Source of the DNA: Candidatus Komeilibacteria bacterium
GTDB lineage: Bacteria; Patescibacteriota; Patescibacteriia; UBA1558; UBA10009
Direction of reading: 5' to 3'
Length of the DNA stretch: 51,097 bases
NCBI GenBank assembly: GCA_030688315.1
Contig: JAUYIT010000020.1
Coordinates: 1-51,097, forward strand
This document shows positions 16,452 through 25,620 of the stretch, one piece after another. The notes below the pieces were generated by a model. That model did no database searches. It was not told the origin of the DNA and was given only the letters and a program-made list of their open reading frames with translations. How positions within the stretch are numbered: position 1 is the stretch's first letter; every line of letters begins with the position of its first letter. The translations under genes were made by a program, and so were the position numbers.

Positions 16452-17686
16452 TGAATCTCTTAACTATCATTAAGTTATCGCTGGTCAGCTTGCGGTCCAA
16501 CAAAACCCGCAGTTTTTTAACCATGCTCGGCATTATTATCGGCATCTCCTCGGTCATCATTATCATGTCGGTGGGGGCGGGCGCGCAAAGCTTGATTTTT
16601 TCCCAGATTGAAAAAGTGGGCTCCAACTTGGTGGGTATTATGCCGGGAGCGGCCGATGCCGACGGACCGCCGGCCGCGGCCTTTGGCATTGTGGTTAAAA
16701 CTTTGACTCACAGCGACGCGGCCGCGATTTTAAAAGAGGTGCCCGAGGTTATGGCCATCACCGCTTTTGTGCAGGGCAGTGAAACAGCCAGCTGGCAAAA
16801 TCAAAAAGTTGATACCACCTTTATGGGCACGCAGTCCGCTTATACTTCGGTAGAGGATGTGGTGGTGGAGCAGGGCCGTTTTTTTACCGAAGCGGAAGAA
16901 AGGGCCATGGCCAGGGTCGTGGTACTAGGCGCTCAAGCGGCTCATGATTTATTCAGCGATCAAAATCCGTTGGGCCAAAAAATTAAAATCAGGCGGGAAA
17001 GTTTTGAAGTGATCGGCGTGTTTAAGGAGCGGGGCACGGTGGCTTTTCAAAAGCCCGACGAGCAGATTTTTTTGCCGTTGTTAAGCGCGCAAAAATTGCT
17101 GTTAGGCATTAACTACGTTAATTTAATGCGGGCTAAAATCAGCAGTTCCGATGAGGTAACGCCGGCCATTGAAGGCATTAAGCAGGTTTTGCGCAGCCGC
17201 CACAACATTAGCAATCCGGCTAACGACGATTTTGACGTTAGGGATCAGGCCGAGGCCTTAAAGGCGCTAACCGCCATTACCGATGGCTTAAAATTTTTTT
17301 TGGCCGCCATTGCGGCAATTTCGCTCATTGTGGGCGGGGTGGGCATTATGAATATTATGTACGTGGCGGTTAAAGAGCGCACGCGCGAAATCGGTTTGCG
17401 CAAAGCCGTGGGTGCCTTGCCAAAAAGTATCCTTAAACAATTTTTAATCGAAGCGGCCTTGCTCACTTTGCTGGCGGGCGTAATCGGTGTGATTGGCGGT
17501 GCCATGGTGAGCGGGCTGGTCGCGGTGGTGGCTAATTATCTTGGCTATTCCTGGAAATTCGTTGTTTCCTTGTTTTCTATTATAATCAGCGTAGCAGTGG
17601 CTTCGGGCATTGGCTTGATGTTCGGTTATTTTCCGGCTAAAAAAGCGGCTAAGCTTGATCCAATTGAAGCATTAAGATATGAATAG
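16451..17686 (+). CDS. MacB/FtsX-type ABC permease, first copy
   Basis: This 411-residue protein has the MacB topology: an N-terminal helix (SLRSNKTRSFLTMLGIIIGISSVIIIMSVGAGA, residues about 13-46), a large extracytoplasmic domain (about 50-275), and three C-terminal helices of the FtsX domain containing GGVGIMNIM and KERTREIGLRKAVGA, the coupling segment to the ATPase. The end YFPAKKAAKLDPIEALRYE is typical. Its TAG stop lies at the edge of palindromic repeat B. The next gene is a paralogue with the same length and landmarks, so a heterodimer is likely. Confidence 0.88.
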   Translation: MNLLTIIKLSLVSLRSNKTRSFLTMLGIIIGISSVIIIMSVGAGAQSLIFSQIEKVGSNLVGIMPGAADADGPPAAAFGIVVKTLTHSDAAAILKEVPEVMAITAFVQGSETASWQNQKVDTTFMGTQSAYTSVEDVVVEQGRFFTEAEERAMARVVVLGAQAAHDLFSDQNPLGQKIKIRRESFEVIGVFKERGTVAFQKPDEQIFLPLLSAQKLLLGINYVNLMRAKISSSDEVTPAIEGIKQVLRSRHNISNPANDDFDVRDQAEALKALTAITDGLKFFLAAIAAISLIVGGVGIMNIMYVAVKERTREIGLRKAVGALPKSILKQFLIEAALLTLLAGVIGVIGGAMVSGLVAVVANYLGYSWKFVVSLFSIIISVAVASGIGLMFGYFPAKKAAKLDPIEALRYE

Positions 17687-17772
17687 GTCATTGCGAGGAG
17701 CCCGCCGAATCGGCGGGCGACGAAGCAATCTTGACGAGATTGCTTCGCTCCCTGCGGTCGCTCGCAATGACC
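17686..17772. repeat. Palindromic repeat (copy B) between paired permease genes
   Basis: Outer arms GGTCATTGCGAG (starting 17686) and CTCGCAATGACC (17761-17772). Inside are GCCCGCCG-AAT-CGGCGGGC and GAAGCAATCT/AGATTGCTTC. It shares ends and core with copies A and C but is shorter. It begins inside the stop codon of the first permease and ends ten bases before the second. Confidence 0.8.
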
Positions 17773-17782
17773 AAACAATTTA

Positions 17783-19015
17783 ATGATTAATACTATTAAA
17801 ATAGCCCTCATTTCTTTGAAAGCCAATAAGATGCGCAGTTTTTTAACGGTGCTGGGGATTGTGATCGGCATTACTTCGGTAATTATCGTTTTCGCGGCCG
17901 GCGAAGGTTTAAGGGGTTTGGTGCTGGCTCAAGTGGAAAGCTGGGGCTCCGATTTTATTCAAGTGGAAGCCAAAGTGCCGGCCGCCAGTCAGGCCTCAAC
18001 CGAAAACGCCATTGGCCAGGGCAGTATTACCACGCTTAAATATGACGACGCCAAGCAAATTGCCAAGCAACCCAATATCAAAGATATTTATTCCGCCGTG
18101 CTGGGACAGGCCGTGGTAACCACCGCACAGGATTCGGAAGTGACCCAGTTGTGGGGCACCACCGACGGCTTTGTGCGGATTGATTCGGGCAAAGTGGCTG
18201 AGGGTCGGTTTTTTACCCAAGAAGAGGATAACGGCCTGGCCCGCGTGGCCGTGTTGGGCAGTGAAGCTAAAACCAAATTTTTCGGCGATTCCGACGCCCT
18301 TGGCAAAAACATTAAAATCGGCCGCCATAATTTTAAAGTCATCGGCATTATGGAAACAAAAGGCGCGGTTTTATATATGAACATGGATGCCATGATTTAT
18401 CTGCCTTTGCAATCTTTGCAAAAATTAATTATGGGCATCAATCATCTGGCTTTTATTGTGGCCAAGCAAAAAAATCCCGCTGACGCGGACGCCACCGCCG
18501 CCGACATTAAAGCCCTCATGGCCCAACTTCACAACATCACCGATCCCGATAAAGAAGATTTTGCCGTAACCACCATGGTTGATGCCGTGGAAAATATCAA
18601 TCAGATTTTGGGCGGCGTTACTTTACTGCTAATCGCTATTGCCGCGGTTTCCTTGTTGGTTGGGGGAGTGGGCATTATGAATATTATGCTGGTTTCGGTA
18701 ACCGAACGGACCAACGAGATTGGCCTGCGCAAAGCCATTGGCGCTTCACCGGCCAAAATTTTAGCCCAGTTTTTATGGGAAGCGATCTTTTTAACTTTTT
18801 TAGGCGGCATCATCGGCATCATCCTCGGCATTGGTTTTTCGTATTTGGTTTCGGTGGCGGCTTCTTCACAGGGCTTTGATTGGGCTTTTAGCATTAAGCC
18901 CATGTCGTTGGTTTTAGCGGTGGGCGTTTCAGTTTTGATCGGTTTAATTTTTGGCTATTTTCCGGCTAAAAAGGCGGCCAAAATGGATCCCATTGAGGCC
19001 TTAAGGTACGAATAG
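17783..19015 (+). CDS. MacB/FtsX-type ABC permease, second copy
   Basis: This 410-residue paralogue of the preceding permease has the same order: N-terminal helix SLKANKMRSFLTVLGIVIGITSVI, an extracytoplasmic domain, then GGVGIMNIMLVSVTERTNEIGLRKAIGASPAKIL and the YFPAKKAAKMDPIEALRYE terminus. Only one ATPase is encoded, so the two permeases probably pair on an ATPase dimer. The two copies arose by tandem duplication and have diverged most in the extracytoplasmic domain, where substrate or adaptor contact is expected. Confidence 0.88.
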   Translation: MINTIKIALISLKANKMRSFLTVLGIVIGITSVIIVFAAGEGLRGLVLAQVESWGSDFIQVEAKVPAASQASTENAIGQGSITTLKYDDAKQIAKQPNIKDIYSAVLGQAVVTTAQDSEVTQLWGTTDGFVRIDSGKVAEGRFFTQEEDNGLARVAVLGSEAKTKFFGDSDALGKNIKIGRHNFKVIGIMETKGAVLYMNMDAMIYLPLQSLQKLIMGINHLAFIVAKQKNPADADATAADIKALMAQLHNITDPDKEDFAVTTMVDAVENINQILGGVTLLLIAIAAVSLLVGGVGIMNIMLVSVTERTNEIGLRKAIGASPAKILAQFLWEAIFLTFLGGIIGIILGIGFSYLVSVAASSQGFDWAFSIKPMSLVLAVGVSVLIGLIFGYFPAKKAAKMDPIEALRYE

Positions 19016-19026
19016 TAGCGCATCTC

Positions 19027-19054
19027 TTGACACCTTTTTTTAATTTGATATACT
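19027..19054 (+). promoter_or_regulatory. Heat-shock operon promoter
   Basis: TTGACA (19027-19032), a 16-base spacer, TATACT (19049-19054). It starts eleven bases after the stop of the permease gene and directly precedes the CIRCE element. Confidence 0.75.
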
Positions 19055-19057
19055 TAA

Positions 19058-19084
19058 TTAGCACTCAAGGTACTAGAGTGCTAA
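19058..19084. promoter_or_regulatory. CIRCE operator (HrcA binding site)
   Basis: TTAGCACTC-N9-GAGTGCTAA matches the consensus perfectly (arms 19058-19066 and 19076-19084). It covers the expected transcription start, so bound HrcA would repress the operon it heads. Confidence 0.97.
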
Positions 19085-19110
19085 TTGGCAAAGCCATAAA
19101 AAAGCGACCT

Positions 19111-19797
19111 ATGGAAGATCGAGCCAGGGTGTTATTATCCCAAATCATCAGGGAATACCTTAAAACCGCCAGTCCGGTCGGCTCCCGCTGTTTGGAAGCC
19201 AAAAGCCGTTTAGGTGTTTCTTCGGCCACCATCAGAAATGAAATGGCTGTTTTGGAAAAAGAGGGTTACATTACCCAGCCCTATACTTCAGCCGGCCGCG
19301 TACCCACGCAAAAGGGCTACGAGTTTTTTTTGGAGCGCTGTCAGCCCGGCAAAGTGAGCGATAAGGAAGCCAAAGAAATCAGCGAACTTTTAAAGCAAAA
19401 AAGTTCCGATCAGTTGGAATTTAATATTAAACAATTGGCTAAAAAGCTGGCCCAGTTTAGCCAAGGCGCGGTGGTAATCGGTTTTTCCGAGGATGATTTT
19501 TACTACACCGGCTTATCAAATTTATTCAGCCAGCCCGAATTTCAGGATCCGGAACTTGTTTACGATTTAGGCCTGATCATTGATCGTTTGGATCAGGCGA
19601 TGAATAAAGTTTTTGAAAACATAGCGGAGATTCAGGTTTTAATCGGTTCCCAAAACCCTTTTGGCCGCCAATGCAGCGTAGTGCTATCTTCTTGGAAAAT
19701 TAGCGATCAAACCGGCATCATGGGTATTTTAGGGCCGATGCGCATGGATTATGAAAAAAATTTGGGTTTGCTGAATTTTATCAGAGCAAATATTTAA
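19111..19797 (+). CDS. hrcA: Heat-inducible transcription repressor HrcA (short form)
   Basis: The protein is 228 residues from ATG 19111 (MEDRARVLLSQIIREYLKTA). An in-frame extension to 19027 is rejected because it would run through the promoter and the CIRCE site. The N-terminal winged helix carries PVGSRCLE, LGVSSATIRNEMAVLEKEGYITQPYTSAGRVPT, which is diagnostic of HrcA. The usual protein is about 340 residues, so the middle dimerisation/GAF-like part is reduced here, while the C-terminal IMGILGPMRMDYEK block is kept. It autoregulates through the CIRCE site 27 bases upstream and heads the operon with grpE, hsp20 and dnaK-dnaJ. Confidence 0.92.
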   Translation: MEDRARVLLSQIIREYLKTASPVGSRCLEAKSRLGVSSATIRNEMAVLEKEGYITQPYTSAGRVPTQKGYEFFLERCQPGKVSDKEAKEISELLKQKSSDQLEFNIKQLAKKLAQFSQGAVVIGFSEDDFYYTGLSNLFSQPEFQDPELVYDLGLIIDRLDQAMNKVFENIAEIQVLIGSQNPFGRQCSVVLSSWKISDQTGIMGILGPMRMDYEKNLGLLNFIRANI

Positions 19798-19808
19798 AAT
19801 TGAAAATC

Positions 19809-20279
19809 ATGGACGAACAACAAATAGTGGAAGATCAAACACAGGAACTGGAAATTAAATGCGCCGAATATTTAGCCGGCTGGAAAAGGGCGATGGCCGA
19901 TTATGAAAATTTGCGCAAAGATAGCGCCAAACAGATTCAGCAGGCCGGTGAAACGGGTCAATTAAGGTCAGCTCTGCAAATTCTGCCTTTATACGAGCAT
20001 TACAAGCTGGCAGTTGGCCATATTCCTAAAGAACAACAAGAGAACGATTGGGTTCAGGGTATTATGCATATTAAAAAGGCCTTTGAGGATTTTCTAAAAA
20101 GTTTAGGCATTAAGGCGATAGAGTCCGCGGGTCAGGAATTTAATCCGGAACTGCATGAAGCCATAGCCGAAGAAGAATCAGCTTTACCGGAAGGCCAAAT
20201 AGTTAAAGAAGTCCAAACGGGCTATACCATGAATGATAAAGTTATTTTGCCGGCCAAAGTAATTATTGCTAAAAGTTAA
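19809..20279 (+). CDS. grpE: Nucleotide exchange factor GrpE
   Basis: The protein is 156 residues from ATG 19809 (a TTG at 19800 gives 159). An N-terminal helix holds WKRAMADYENLRKDSAKQ, the dimeric coiled coil. The C-terminal beta domain holds GIKAIESAGQEFNPELHEAIAEEE and VKEVQTGYTMNDKVILPAKVIIAK, the GrpE signature. It releases ADP from DnaK. It follows hrcA with an 11-base gap and is co-transcribed from the CIRCE promoter. Confidence 0.93.
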   Translation: MDEQQIVEDQTQELEIKCAEYLAGWKRAMADYENLRKDSAKQIQQAGETGQLRSALQILPLYEHYKLAVGHIPKEQQENDWVQGIMHIKKAFEDFLKSLGIKAIESAGQEFNPELHEAIAEEESALPEGQIVKEVQTGYTMNDKVILPAKVIIAKS

Positions 20280-20288
20280 TATAAATAT

Positions 20289-20711
20289 ATGAGTTTAATA
20301 AAATGGACACCCTTGTGGGATCCCTTTGACGAAATGGACAAAATGATGTCGGGCCTGCCCAATATTCAGACCGGCGCTTTTGTACCGTCCTTGGATATTT
20401 ATCAAGATAAAGATAATGTGATTGTGGAGACCCCGCTAACTGGCATTAAACCCGAAGATGTTAAAATTTCCATAGAAAATGACGTGTTGACCATTGAAGG
20501 CCGGACCGAAAAAAAGAGCGAAGTGGAAGATAAGGATTACTGGCGCAAGGAAGTTAGGGCCGGATCATTTCACCGCAGCGTGGCCTTGCCGGTCAGCGTT
20601 AACGGCGATAACGCCAAAGCCCAATACGAAGACGGCATCTTAAAAATCACTATTCCTAAGGAAGAACGAGCTAAAGCCAAAACCGTTACCATTGATGTTA
20701 AAAAGAAATAA
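20289..20711 (+). CDS. Small heat-shock protein (Hsp20/alpha-crystallin)
   Basis: This 140-residue protein has a short N-terminal arm (WTPLWDPFDEMDKMM) and an alpha-crystallin domain of about residues 33-125 with DVKISIENDVLTIEGRTE and the end motif YEDGILKITIPK. A C-terminal IxI-like tail, VTIDV, is present. Small heat-shock proteins hold unfolded clients for DnaK. Its position inside the hrcA-grpE-dnaK operon makes that handover likely. Confidence 0.92.
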   Translation: MSLIKWTPLWDPFDEMDKMMSGLPNIQTGAFVPSLDIYQDKDNVIVETPLTGIKPEDVKISIENDVLTIEGRTEKKSEVEDKDYWRKEVRAGSFHRSVALPVSVNGDNAKAQYEDGILKITIPKEERAKAKTVTIDVKKK

Positions 20712-20723
20712 TAAAACATTAAC

Positions 20724-21059
20724 ATGAATCAAGACCAGCGAGGACAATTCAGTTTGCGCTTAATCCAAAAGTGCCCGGTGTGCGCCCGCGATTACAACGG
20801 CGGCCGGATTGAAATTTTGTCGGAAACTGACCAATCGTTTTTGGCCTACATGTCTTGTGGGTTTTGCTCATCCAGCATTATTGTGCGGGTGCTTACTTTG
20901 CCGCACGGTTTGGTGGGCAATGCCATTTTAACCGATTTACACGGTCTGGAAGTGTTAAATTTTAGCGATGTGGAGCCGGTCTTGTCCAATCAGGTATTGG
21001 AAATGCACCAACTGGTTAGCCAAGATGCCGCGTTTATTGATAAAATGAGAAATCTTTAA
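20724..21059 (+). CDS. Zinc-ribbon protein in the heat-shock operon, unknown function
   Basis: This 111-residue protein has CPVCARDY near residue 17 and CGFCSS near residue 45, a two-CxxC zinc ribbon, followed by a strand-rich stretch (SIIVRVLTLPHGLVGNAILTDL) and a helical tail. No named family is recognised. It sits between hsp20 and dnaK with 12- and 24-base gaps and no separate promoter, so it should be induced with the chaperones. The link to protein quality control is inferred only from position. Confidence 0.65.
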   Translation: MNQDQRGQFSLRLIQKCPVCARDYNGGRIEILSETDQSFLAYMSCGFCSSSIIVRVLTLPHGLVGNAILTDLHGLEVLNFSDVEPVLSNQVLEMHQLVSQDAAFIDKMRNL

Positions 21060-21083
21060 ATAAATTTAATAATTTAAAACACT

Positions 21084-22991
21084 ATGTCAAAAATATTAGG
21101 AATCGATTTGGGTACAACTAACAGCGCCATGGCCGTGATGGAAGGCGGTCAGCCAAAGATTTTGGAAAATAAGGAAGGCGCGCGTACCACTCCTTCCATG
21201 ATTGCGGTTTCCAAAACCGGTGAACGTCTGGTCGGTTTGCTGGCCAAAAGGCAGGCCGTTACCAATCCGGCCAGCACTTTGTTTTCCATCAAACGGCTGA
21301 TCGGCCGCAAGTTTGAAGACGAAGAAGTAAGCAGGGATTTAAAAACCATGCCTTTTAAAATTGTTAAGGCCGGTGAAGGCGTTAAAATTGCCATGGGCGA
21401 TAAGGATTGGTCGCCGCAGGAAATTTCCGCTTTGGTGCTTTCTAAACTTAAAGCCGATGCTGAAGAAAAATTGGGTGAAAAAATTACCGAGGCCATTATT
21501 ACCGTGCCGGCCTATTTTGATGACGCGCAACGGCAGGCCACCAAGGATGCCGGAGAAATTGCCGGTTTTACGGTTAAACGCATTATTAACGAACCCACCG
21601 CGGCCGCTTTGGCTTACGGTTTTGACAAGAAAAAAGAGCAAAAGATCGCGGTCTATGATTTGGGCGGCGGCACCTTTGATATTTCCATTTTGGATATTTC
21701 CAGCGACACCGTGGAAGTTAAATCCACCAACGGCGATACTCACTTGGGCGGCGACGACTTTGACCAAAGATTGATCAATTACATCATCGCGGAATTTAAA
21801 AAAGATCAGGGTTTGGATTTAACCGGTGACGCCATGGCCATGCAAAGGGTTAAAGAAGCGGCCGAAAAAGCCAAAATTGAACTGTCCACTTCTTCCGATA
21901 CCGAAATCAATCAGCCGTTTATTACCACTGATGCTTCCGGCCCCAAACATTTGGTGATGAAGCTCACCCGGGCCAAATTGGAAGAACTGGTCATGGATTT
22001 GGTGGATAAAACTTTTGTGGCCGTAGAAAAAGCCATTAAGGATTCCGGCTTTGCTAAAAATGAAATTAACGAAGTTGTGATGGTGGGCGGTATGACCAGA
22101 ATGCCCTTGGTGTTAAAAAAGGTGGAAGAATTTTTTGGCAAAAAACCCAATATTACCGTTAACCCCGATGAAGTGGTGGCTTTGGGCGCGGCCGTGCAGG
22201 CCGGCGTACTGCAGGGTGATGTTAAGGATGTATTATTGTTGGATGTAACGCCTTTAACTTTGGGTATAGAAACCATGGGCGGGGTGATGACCCCGTTAAT
22301 TGACCGCAACACCACCATCCCAACTTCCAAATCGCAGATTTTTTCCACGGCCGCTGATTCGCAAACATCTGTCGAGATTCATGTTTTGCAGGGCGAACGG
22401 CAAATGTCGCAAGACAACAAAACTTTGGGTCGCTTCATTTTATCGGGCATTCCGCCGGCTCCCAGAGGCGTTCCTCAAGTTGAAGTGACTTTTGACTTGG
22501 ATGCTAACGGCATTTTAAACGTTAAGGCCAAGGATAAGGCCACTAATACGGAGCAATCAATTACCATTACCGCTTCATCCGGCTTATCTAAAGAAGAGGT
22601 GGAAAAAATGAAAAAGGAAGCGGAATTGCACGCCGACGAGGATAAAAAGAAGCGGGCCATTGTGGACGCCAAGAACAATTCCGAATCCGTTATTTTTCAG
22701 ACCGAAAAGTTGCTTAAAGAATCCGGCGATAAAATTCCGGCGGAACTAAAAACAGAGGTGGAAGTTAAAATGGAGGCCTTGCGCAAAGTTAAAGACGGGG
22801 ATGATGTTGAGGCCATTAATAAAGCGCTGGAAGAAATGAATCAGACCGCGCAAAAAATGGGTCAAGCCATGTATCAGCAAGCTCAACAGCAAGCGCCTGA
22901 TCAGTCCGCTAACCCGGAACAACCCAATCCTGAAGAACCTAAAAAGGAAGCTCCGGTTGAAGGCGAATTTGAGGAAATGAAAAAGGAATAA
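21084..22991 (+). CDS. dnaK: Chaperone DnaK (Hsp70)
   Basis: This 635-residue full-length protein has the nucleotide-binding domain with [15 protein letters not shown], the phosphate 2 motif [16 protein letters not shown], and [13 protein letters not shown]. The substrate domain carries [20 protein letters not shown] and the usual lid. The tail is Gln- and Pro-rich and ends EFEEMKKE, a variant of the common DVEFEEV end. It is the ATP-driven core chaperone and works with the GrpE and DnaJ encoded on either side. Confidence 0.98.
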   Translation: MSKILGIDLGTTNSAMAVMEGGQPKILENKEGARTTPSMIAVSKTGERLVGLLAKRQAVTNPASTLFSIKRLIGRKFEDEEVSRDLKTMPFKIVKAGEGVKIAMGDKDWSPQEISALVLSKLKADAEEKLGEKITEAIITVPAYFDDAQRQATKDAGEIAGFTVKRIINEPTAAALAYGFDKKKEQKIAVYDLGGGTFDISILDISSDTVEVKSTNGDTHLGGDDFDQRLINYIIAEFKKDQGLDLTGDAMAMQRVKEAAEKAKIELSTSSDTEINQPFITTDASGPKHLVMKLTRAKLEELVMDLVDKTFVAVEKAIKDSGFAKNEINEVVMVGGMTRMPLVLKKVEEFFGKKPNITVNPDEVVALGAAVQAGVLQGDVKDVLLLDVTPLTLGIETMGGVMTPLIDRNTTIPTSKSQIFSTAADSQTSVEIHVLQGERQMSQDNKTLGRFILSGIPPAPRGVPQVEVTFDLDANGILNVKAKDKATNTEQSITITASSGLSKEEVEKMKKEAELHADEDKKKRAIVDAKNNSESVIFQTEKLLKESGDKIPAELKTEVEVKMEALRKVKDGDDVEAINKALEEMNQTAQKMGQAMYQQAQQQAPDQSANPEQPNPEEPKKEAPVEGEFEEMKKE

Positions 22992-23013
22992 ACATTGTCA
23001 TTCTGTAAAATAA

Positions 23014-24129
23014 ATGTCCAAAGATTACTATCAGATACTGGGCGTGGACAAAAACGCTTCGGCTGAAGAAATTAAAAAGGCCTTTCGTAAAAAGGCCCAC
23101 GAACATCATCCGGATAAAGGCAACGGCACCGACGAAAAGTTCAAGGAAGTTAACGAGGCTTATCAGGTGTTGGGCAATTCGGATAAAAAAAGACGCTATG
23201 ACCAGTTTGGCTCCAGCGATTTTTCCGGTTTTGGCAATGGCGGCGGCCAGCCGGGCGGCGGTTTTAACTGGTCCGATTTTGCCAGACAGCAAGGCGGACA
23301 ATATCAAAATTCCAATTTTGATTTTTCCGATTTAGGCGATATTTTTGGGGATTTTTTTGGCTCGGCGCGCGCGGGCGGTTCCAGAAGTTCGGCTCGGAGC
23401 AATAAAGGCGCGGATTTGGAAGTTAACGTTAGTATTACTTTAGAGGAAGATTATTTTGGGGTTGATAAAAATTTTACCCTCAATAAAGATGTGGTTTGCG
23501 CCCATTGCCACGGCAATGGCGCGGAACCGGATTCCAAAATAAACACCTGCAAGACCTGCAACGGCCAGGGCCAAGTTTACGCCAACCAACAGACCTTTTT
23601 TGGCGCTTTTCGCACGGTGGTGGTTTGCCCGGATTGCGCGGGAGAAGGTAAGATTCCGGAGCGCAAATGTTCGCGCTGTAACGGTCGGGGCATTGTTAAG
23701 GATCAGGAAAACCTGGTTATCCACATCCCCGCCGGTATTAATGACGGCCAGACCCTTAAACTTTCCGGTAAAGGCAATATTGGCTTAAAAGGTGCTGGCG
23801 CCGGCGATTTGTTCGTCAACATCAGGGTCTTGCCTCACGCGGAATTTGTTCGCCAGGGCGATGATTTGCAATTGCGCCAAACCATTCCGTTTACATCAGC
23901 GGTGCTGGGCGAAAAAATCAACATCAATACTTTTGAAGGTGAAGTCAAGTTAAAAATTCCGGCCGGCACTTCCAGCGGCCAGGAATTTAGCATTAAAGGC
24001 AAGGGTTTGCCTCATTTAAATAAAAAAGGCCAGGGCAATTTGCTGGTTAAAGTCAGCGTGGCCGTGCCCAAGCATCTTTCTTCCTCGCAAAAAGATTTGT
24101 TGGAAAGATTGAAAAGGGAGGGACTGTAA
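23014..24129 (+). CDS. dnaJ: Co-chaperone DnaJ (Hsp40)
   Basis: This 371-residue type I DnaJ has a J domain with HPDKGNG around residues 32-38, a Gly/Phe-rich linker (about 70-130), and four zinc-binding repeats [24 protein letters not shown] and CSRCNGRG (about 163-228). The substrate-binding C-terminal domain follows. It stimulates DnaK ATPase and delivers clients. It starts 22 bases after dnaK and ends the operon, which is closed by the inverted repeat at 24250. Confidence 0.97.
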   Translation: MSKDYYQILGVDKNASAEEIKKAFRKKAHEHHPDKGNGTDEKFKEVNEAYQVLGNSDKKRRYDQFGSSDFSGFGNGGGQPGGGFNWSDFARQQGGQYQNSNFDFSDLGDIFGDFFGSARAGGSRSSARSNKGADLEVNVSITLEEDYFGVDKNFTLNKDVVCAHCHGNGAEPDSKINTCKTCNGQGQVYANQQTFFGAFRTVVVCPDCAGEGKIPERKCSRCNGRGIVKDQENLVIHIPAGINDGQTLKLSGKGNIGLKGAGAGDLFVNIRVLPHAEFVRQGDDLQLRQTIPFTSAVLGEKININTFEGEVKLKIPAGTSSGQEFSIKGKGLPHLNKKGQGNLLVKVSVAVPKHLSSSQKDLLERLKREGL

Positions 24130-24135
24130 TTCCCA

Positions 24136-24205
24136 TTGTCATCCCGACCGAGGACTCCGATTTGCCAGAAAGGCAACATCGGAGGACGAGCGGAGGGATC
24201 CCTTT
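24136..24205. repeat. REP-like palindromic repeat after dnaJ
   Basis: Starts with ATTGTCATCCCGACCGAGG and ends with CGGAGGGATCCC, bracketing the hairpin CTCCGAT-TTGCC...GGCAA-C-ATCGGAG. The wording resembles dispersed palindromic repeats of bacterial genomes and differs from copies A to C. It lies in a convergent intergenic gap. Confidence 0.5.
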
Positions 24206-24249
24206 TTACGGCTCATTACATTCGCCCTGAATTTATTGAAAAAAAAATC

Positions 24250-24303
24250 GCGGCAGTCGGACTTTCCAAACACGTTGTGTAGTGTTGGTAGTCCGACTGC
24301 CGC
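24250..24303. terminator. Bidirectional terminator between dnaJ and the minus-strand genes
   Basis: GCGGCAGTCGGACT (24250-24263) and AGTCCGACTGCCGC (24290-24303) form a perfect 14-bp stem. A long A-run precedes it, which is a T-run for the minus strand. It separates two convergent units. Confidence 0.7.
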
Positions 24304-24327
24304 TTTGTTAACCTTTTAGAGCTTTGG

Positions 24328-25620
24328 TTATAAGTTCGGAGCTCCAAATATTTTAAGGTCAGCATAGTAAACCGCTCCCAAAGTCCTGGGATCGGTTAGT
24401 TTGTCCTGGCCCACCAGAACAATGAAGGCAAAGGCGTCGCCGTTAACCATGTCAGTTAACGGACTGCCTTTTGAGTCAGTTAAGTATCTAACTCTTTGTT
24501 GTTTCATGAATCCACGCCGGACAATGGGTTTGCCCGTTGTGCTATCCACCATGACCGTGTATCCTCCAGCCAATGTTTTTGCAAAATAGCAAAACGTGGC
24601 GCTATCAACCGTCGCTTCTTTAAAGGTTTCCAGTAGCGCCAGTTTTTGGTCCTGATACCGGTGTTCGATCCGGCTGATCGCCGTGGCCTGTTTTGACCAA
24701 GTGGCGATCCATTGACCTCCGCCGCTGATATCCGCGACGAGCAAAAATACCAGCCCGACGCCACCGATCCAACCGACCAGATGGGCGGCTGGCCGGAAGC
24801 TTAACTTTTCGGCGGCAATTACCCAGGCAATACAGACAACGATGAAAGTCGTCCACATTGCCAGCAGGGCATTGGATTGTCCTGAAGCAATTAGGAGGAT
24901 AAAAACGCCCAGGGTCTGCAGGACCAAGTTGAATAAGAAGTAAATCCTGATCCCCTTAGCCCATTGCTTTACCAGGTCGGTAATTTCCTTCCATGTTGCT
25001 TCTGCCTCTTCCAAGACCGGCGCGGTTTCCGGTTCATGGAATTTTGGTCGTTCCAGAACCGTTGCCTCCTTGGAAATATCCCAAGGGAGGATAACGCCGA
25101 TGGCTTTTATCAGCCCCATGACGCTATCAAACCCGACGCCCAGCCCTTCAGCCAGGTATTTGAGCGCATTTTTGGTGAATTGCAGAGGCGCGTCAAAGGT
25201 CAGGTTTTTGGTCAACTTAATTCCCAGGTAGGCGAGAATTAGAGGTTGTCCGACAAAGCCGAGCAAGGCGAAAGCCAGCAGGTTGAGGATCGCGGCTCTT
25301 ATGAGCCAGATCCAACTTGTGGCTCCGACGCCATTGCCGTCAGAGACATTGTCGATTACAGCCCAGACCGTGATTACGGTAATCAATAAGGCCGTGATCG
25401 TTAGGACCAGGATCAGTCCGGCAAAAACAGCCGCGGTAATTCTTACCCAGCGGCGTTGACTGGCGTTGCGGACCCCGACTCCTGCCCAAACCGGCAGGCC
25501 AAACAGCACGCCGATGTATCCTTCAAATACATCGACAATCCTGTCCCACGAGCCGATTAAGGCCTGCAGCCAGGGATTTTGCACCGGTTGCGCCGGCGCA
25601 TTTGGATTTGGTGCGTTCAT
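24328..25620 (-). CDS. Polytopic membrane protein, unknown family
   Basis: This 430-residue protein has a Pro/Asn-rich start (MNAPNPNAPAQPVQNPW) and about six membrane helices (around residues 35-52, 62-90, 106-134, 226-246, 254-272, 285-302). Between helices 3 and 4 is a soluble segment. The C-terminal region (about 310-430) carries no helix and contains LAGGYTVMVDSTTGKPIVRR and VNGDAFAFIVLVGQDKLTD. No family is recognised. Its ATG overlaps the stop of the upstream gene (ATGA), so the two are coupled. Its base composition looks richer in G+C than the neighbouring plus-strand genes. Confidence 0.7.
   Translation of the reverse strand: MNAPNPNAPAQPVQNPWLQALIGSWDRIVDVFEGYIGVLFGLPVWAGVGVRNASQRRWVRITAAVFAGLILVLTITALLITVITVWAVIDNVSDGNGVGATSWIWLIRAAILNLLAFALLGFVGQPLILAYLGIKLTKNLTFDAPLQFTKNALKYLAEGLGVGFDSVMGLIKAIGVILPWDISKEATVLERPKFHEPETAPVLEEAEATWKEITDLVKQWAKGIRIYFLFNLVLQTLGVFILLIASGQSNALLAMWTTFIVVCIAWVIAAEKLSFRPAAHLVGWIGGVGLVFLLVADISGGGQWIATWSKQATAISRIEHRYQDQKLALLETFKEATVDSATFCYFAKTLAGGYTVMVDSTTGKPIVRRGFMKQQRVRYLTDSKGSPLTDMVNGDAFAFIVLVGQDKLTDPRTLGAVYYADLKIFGAPNL

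Noticed and set aside
13283..18903. Many minus-strand frames opposite the permease and ABC genes
   Set aside because: All are antisense shadows of strongly conserved plus-strand proteins.
19027..19110. HrcA starting at 19027 with a 28-residue extension
   Set aside because: That stretch contains the promoter and the CIRCE operator, and the HrcA family begins at the MEDRAR-like sequence at 19111.
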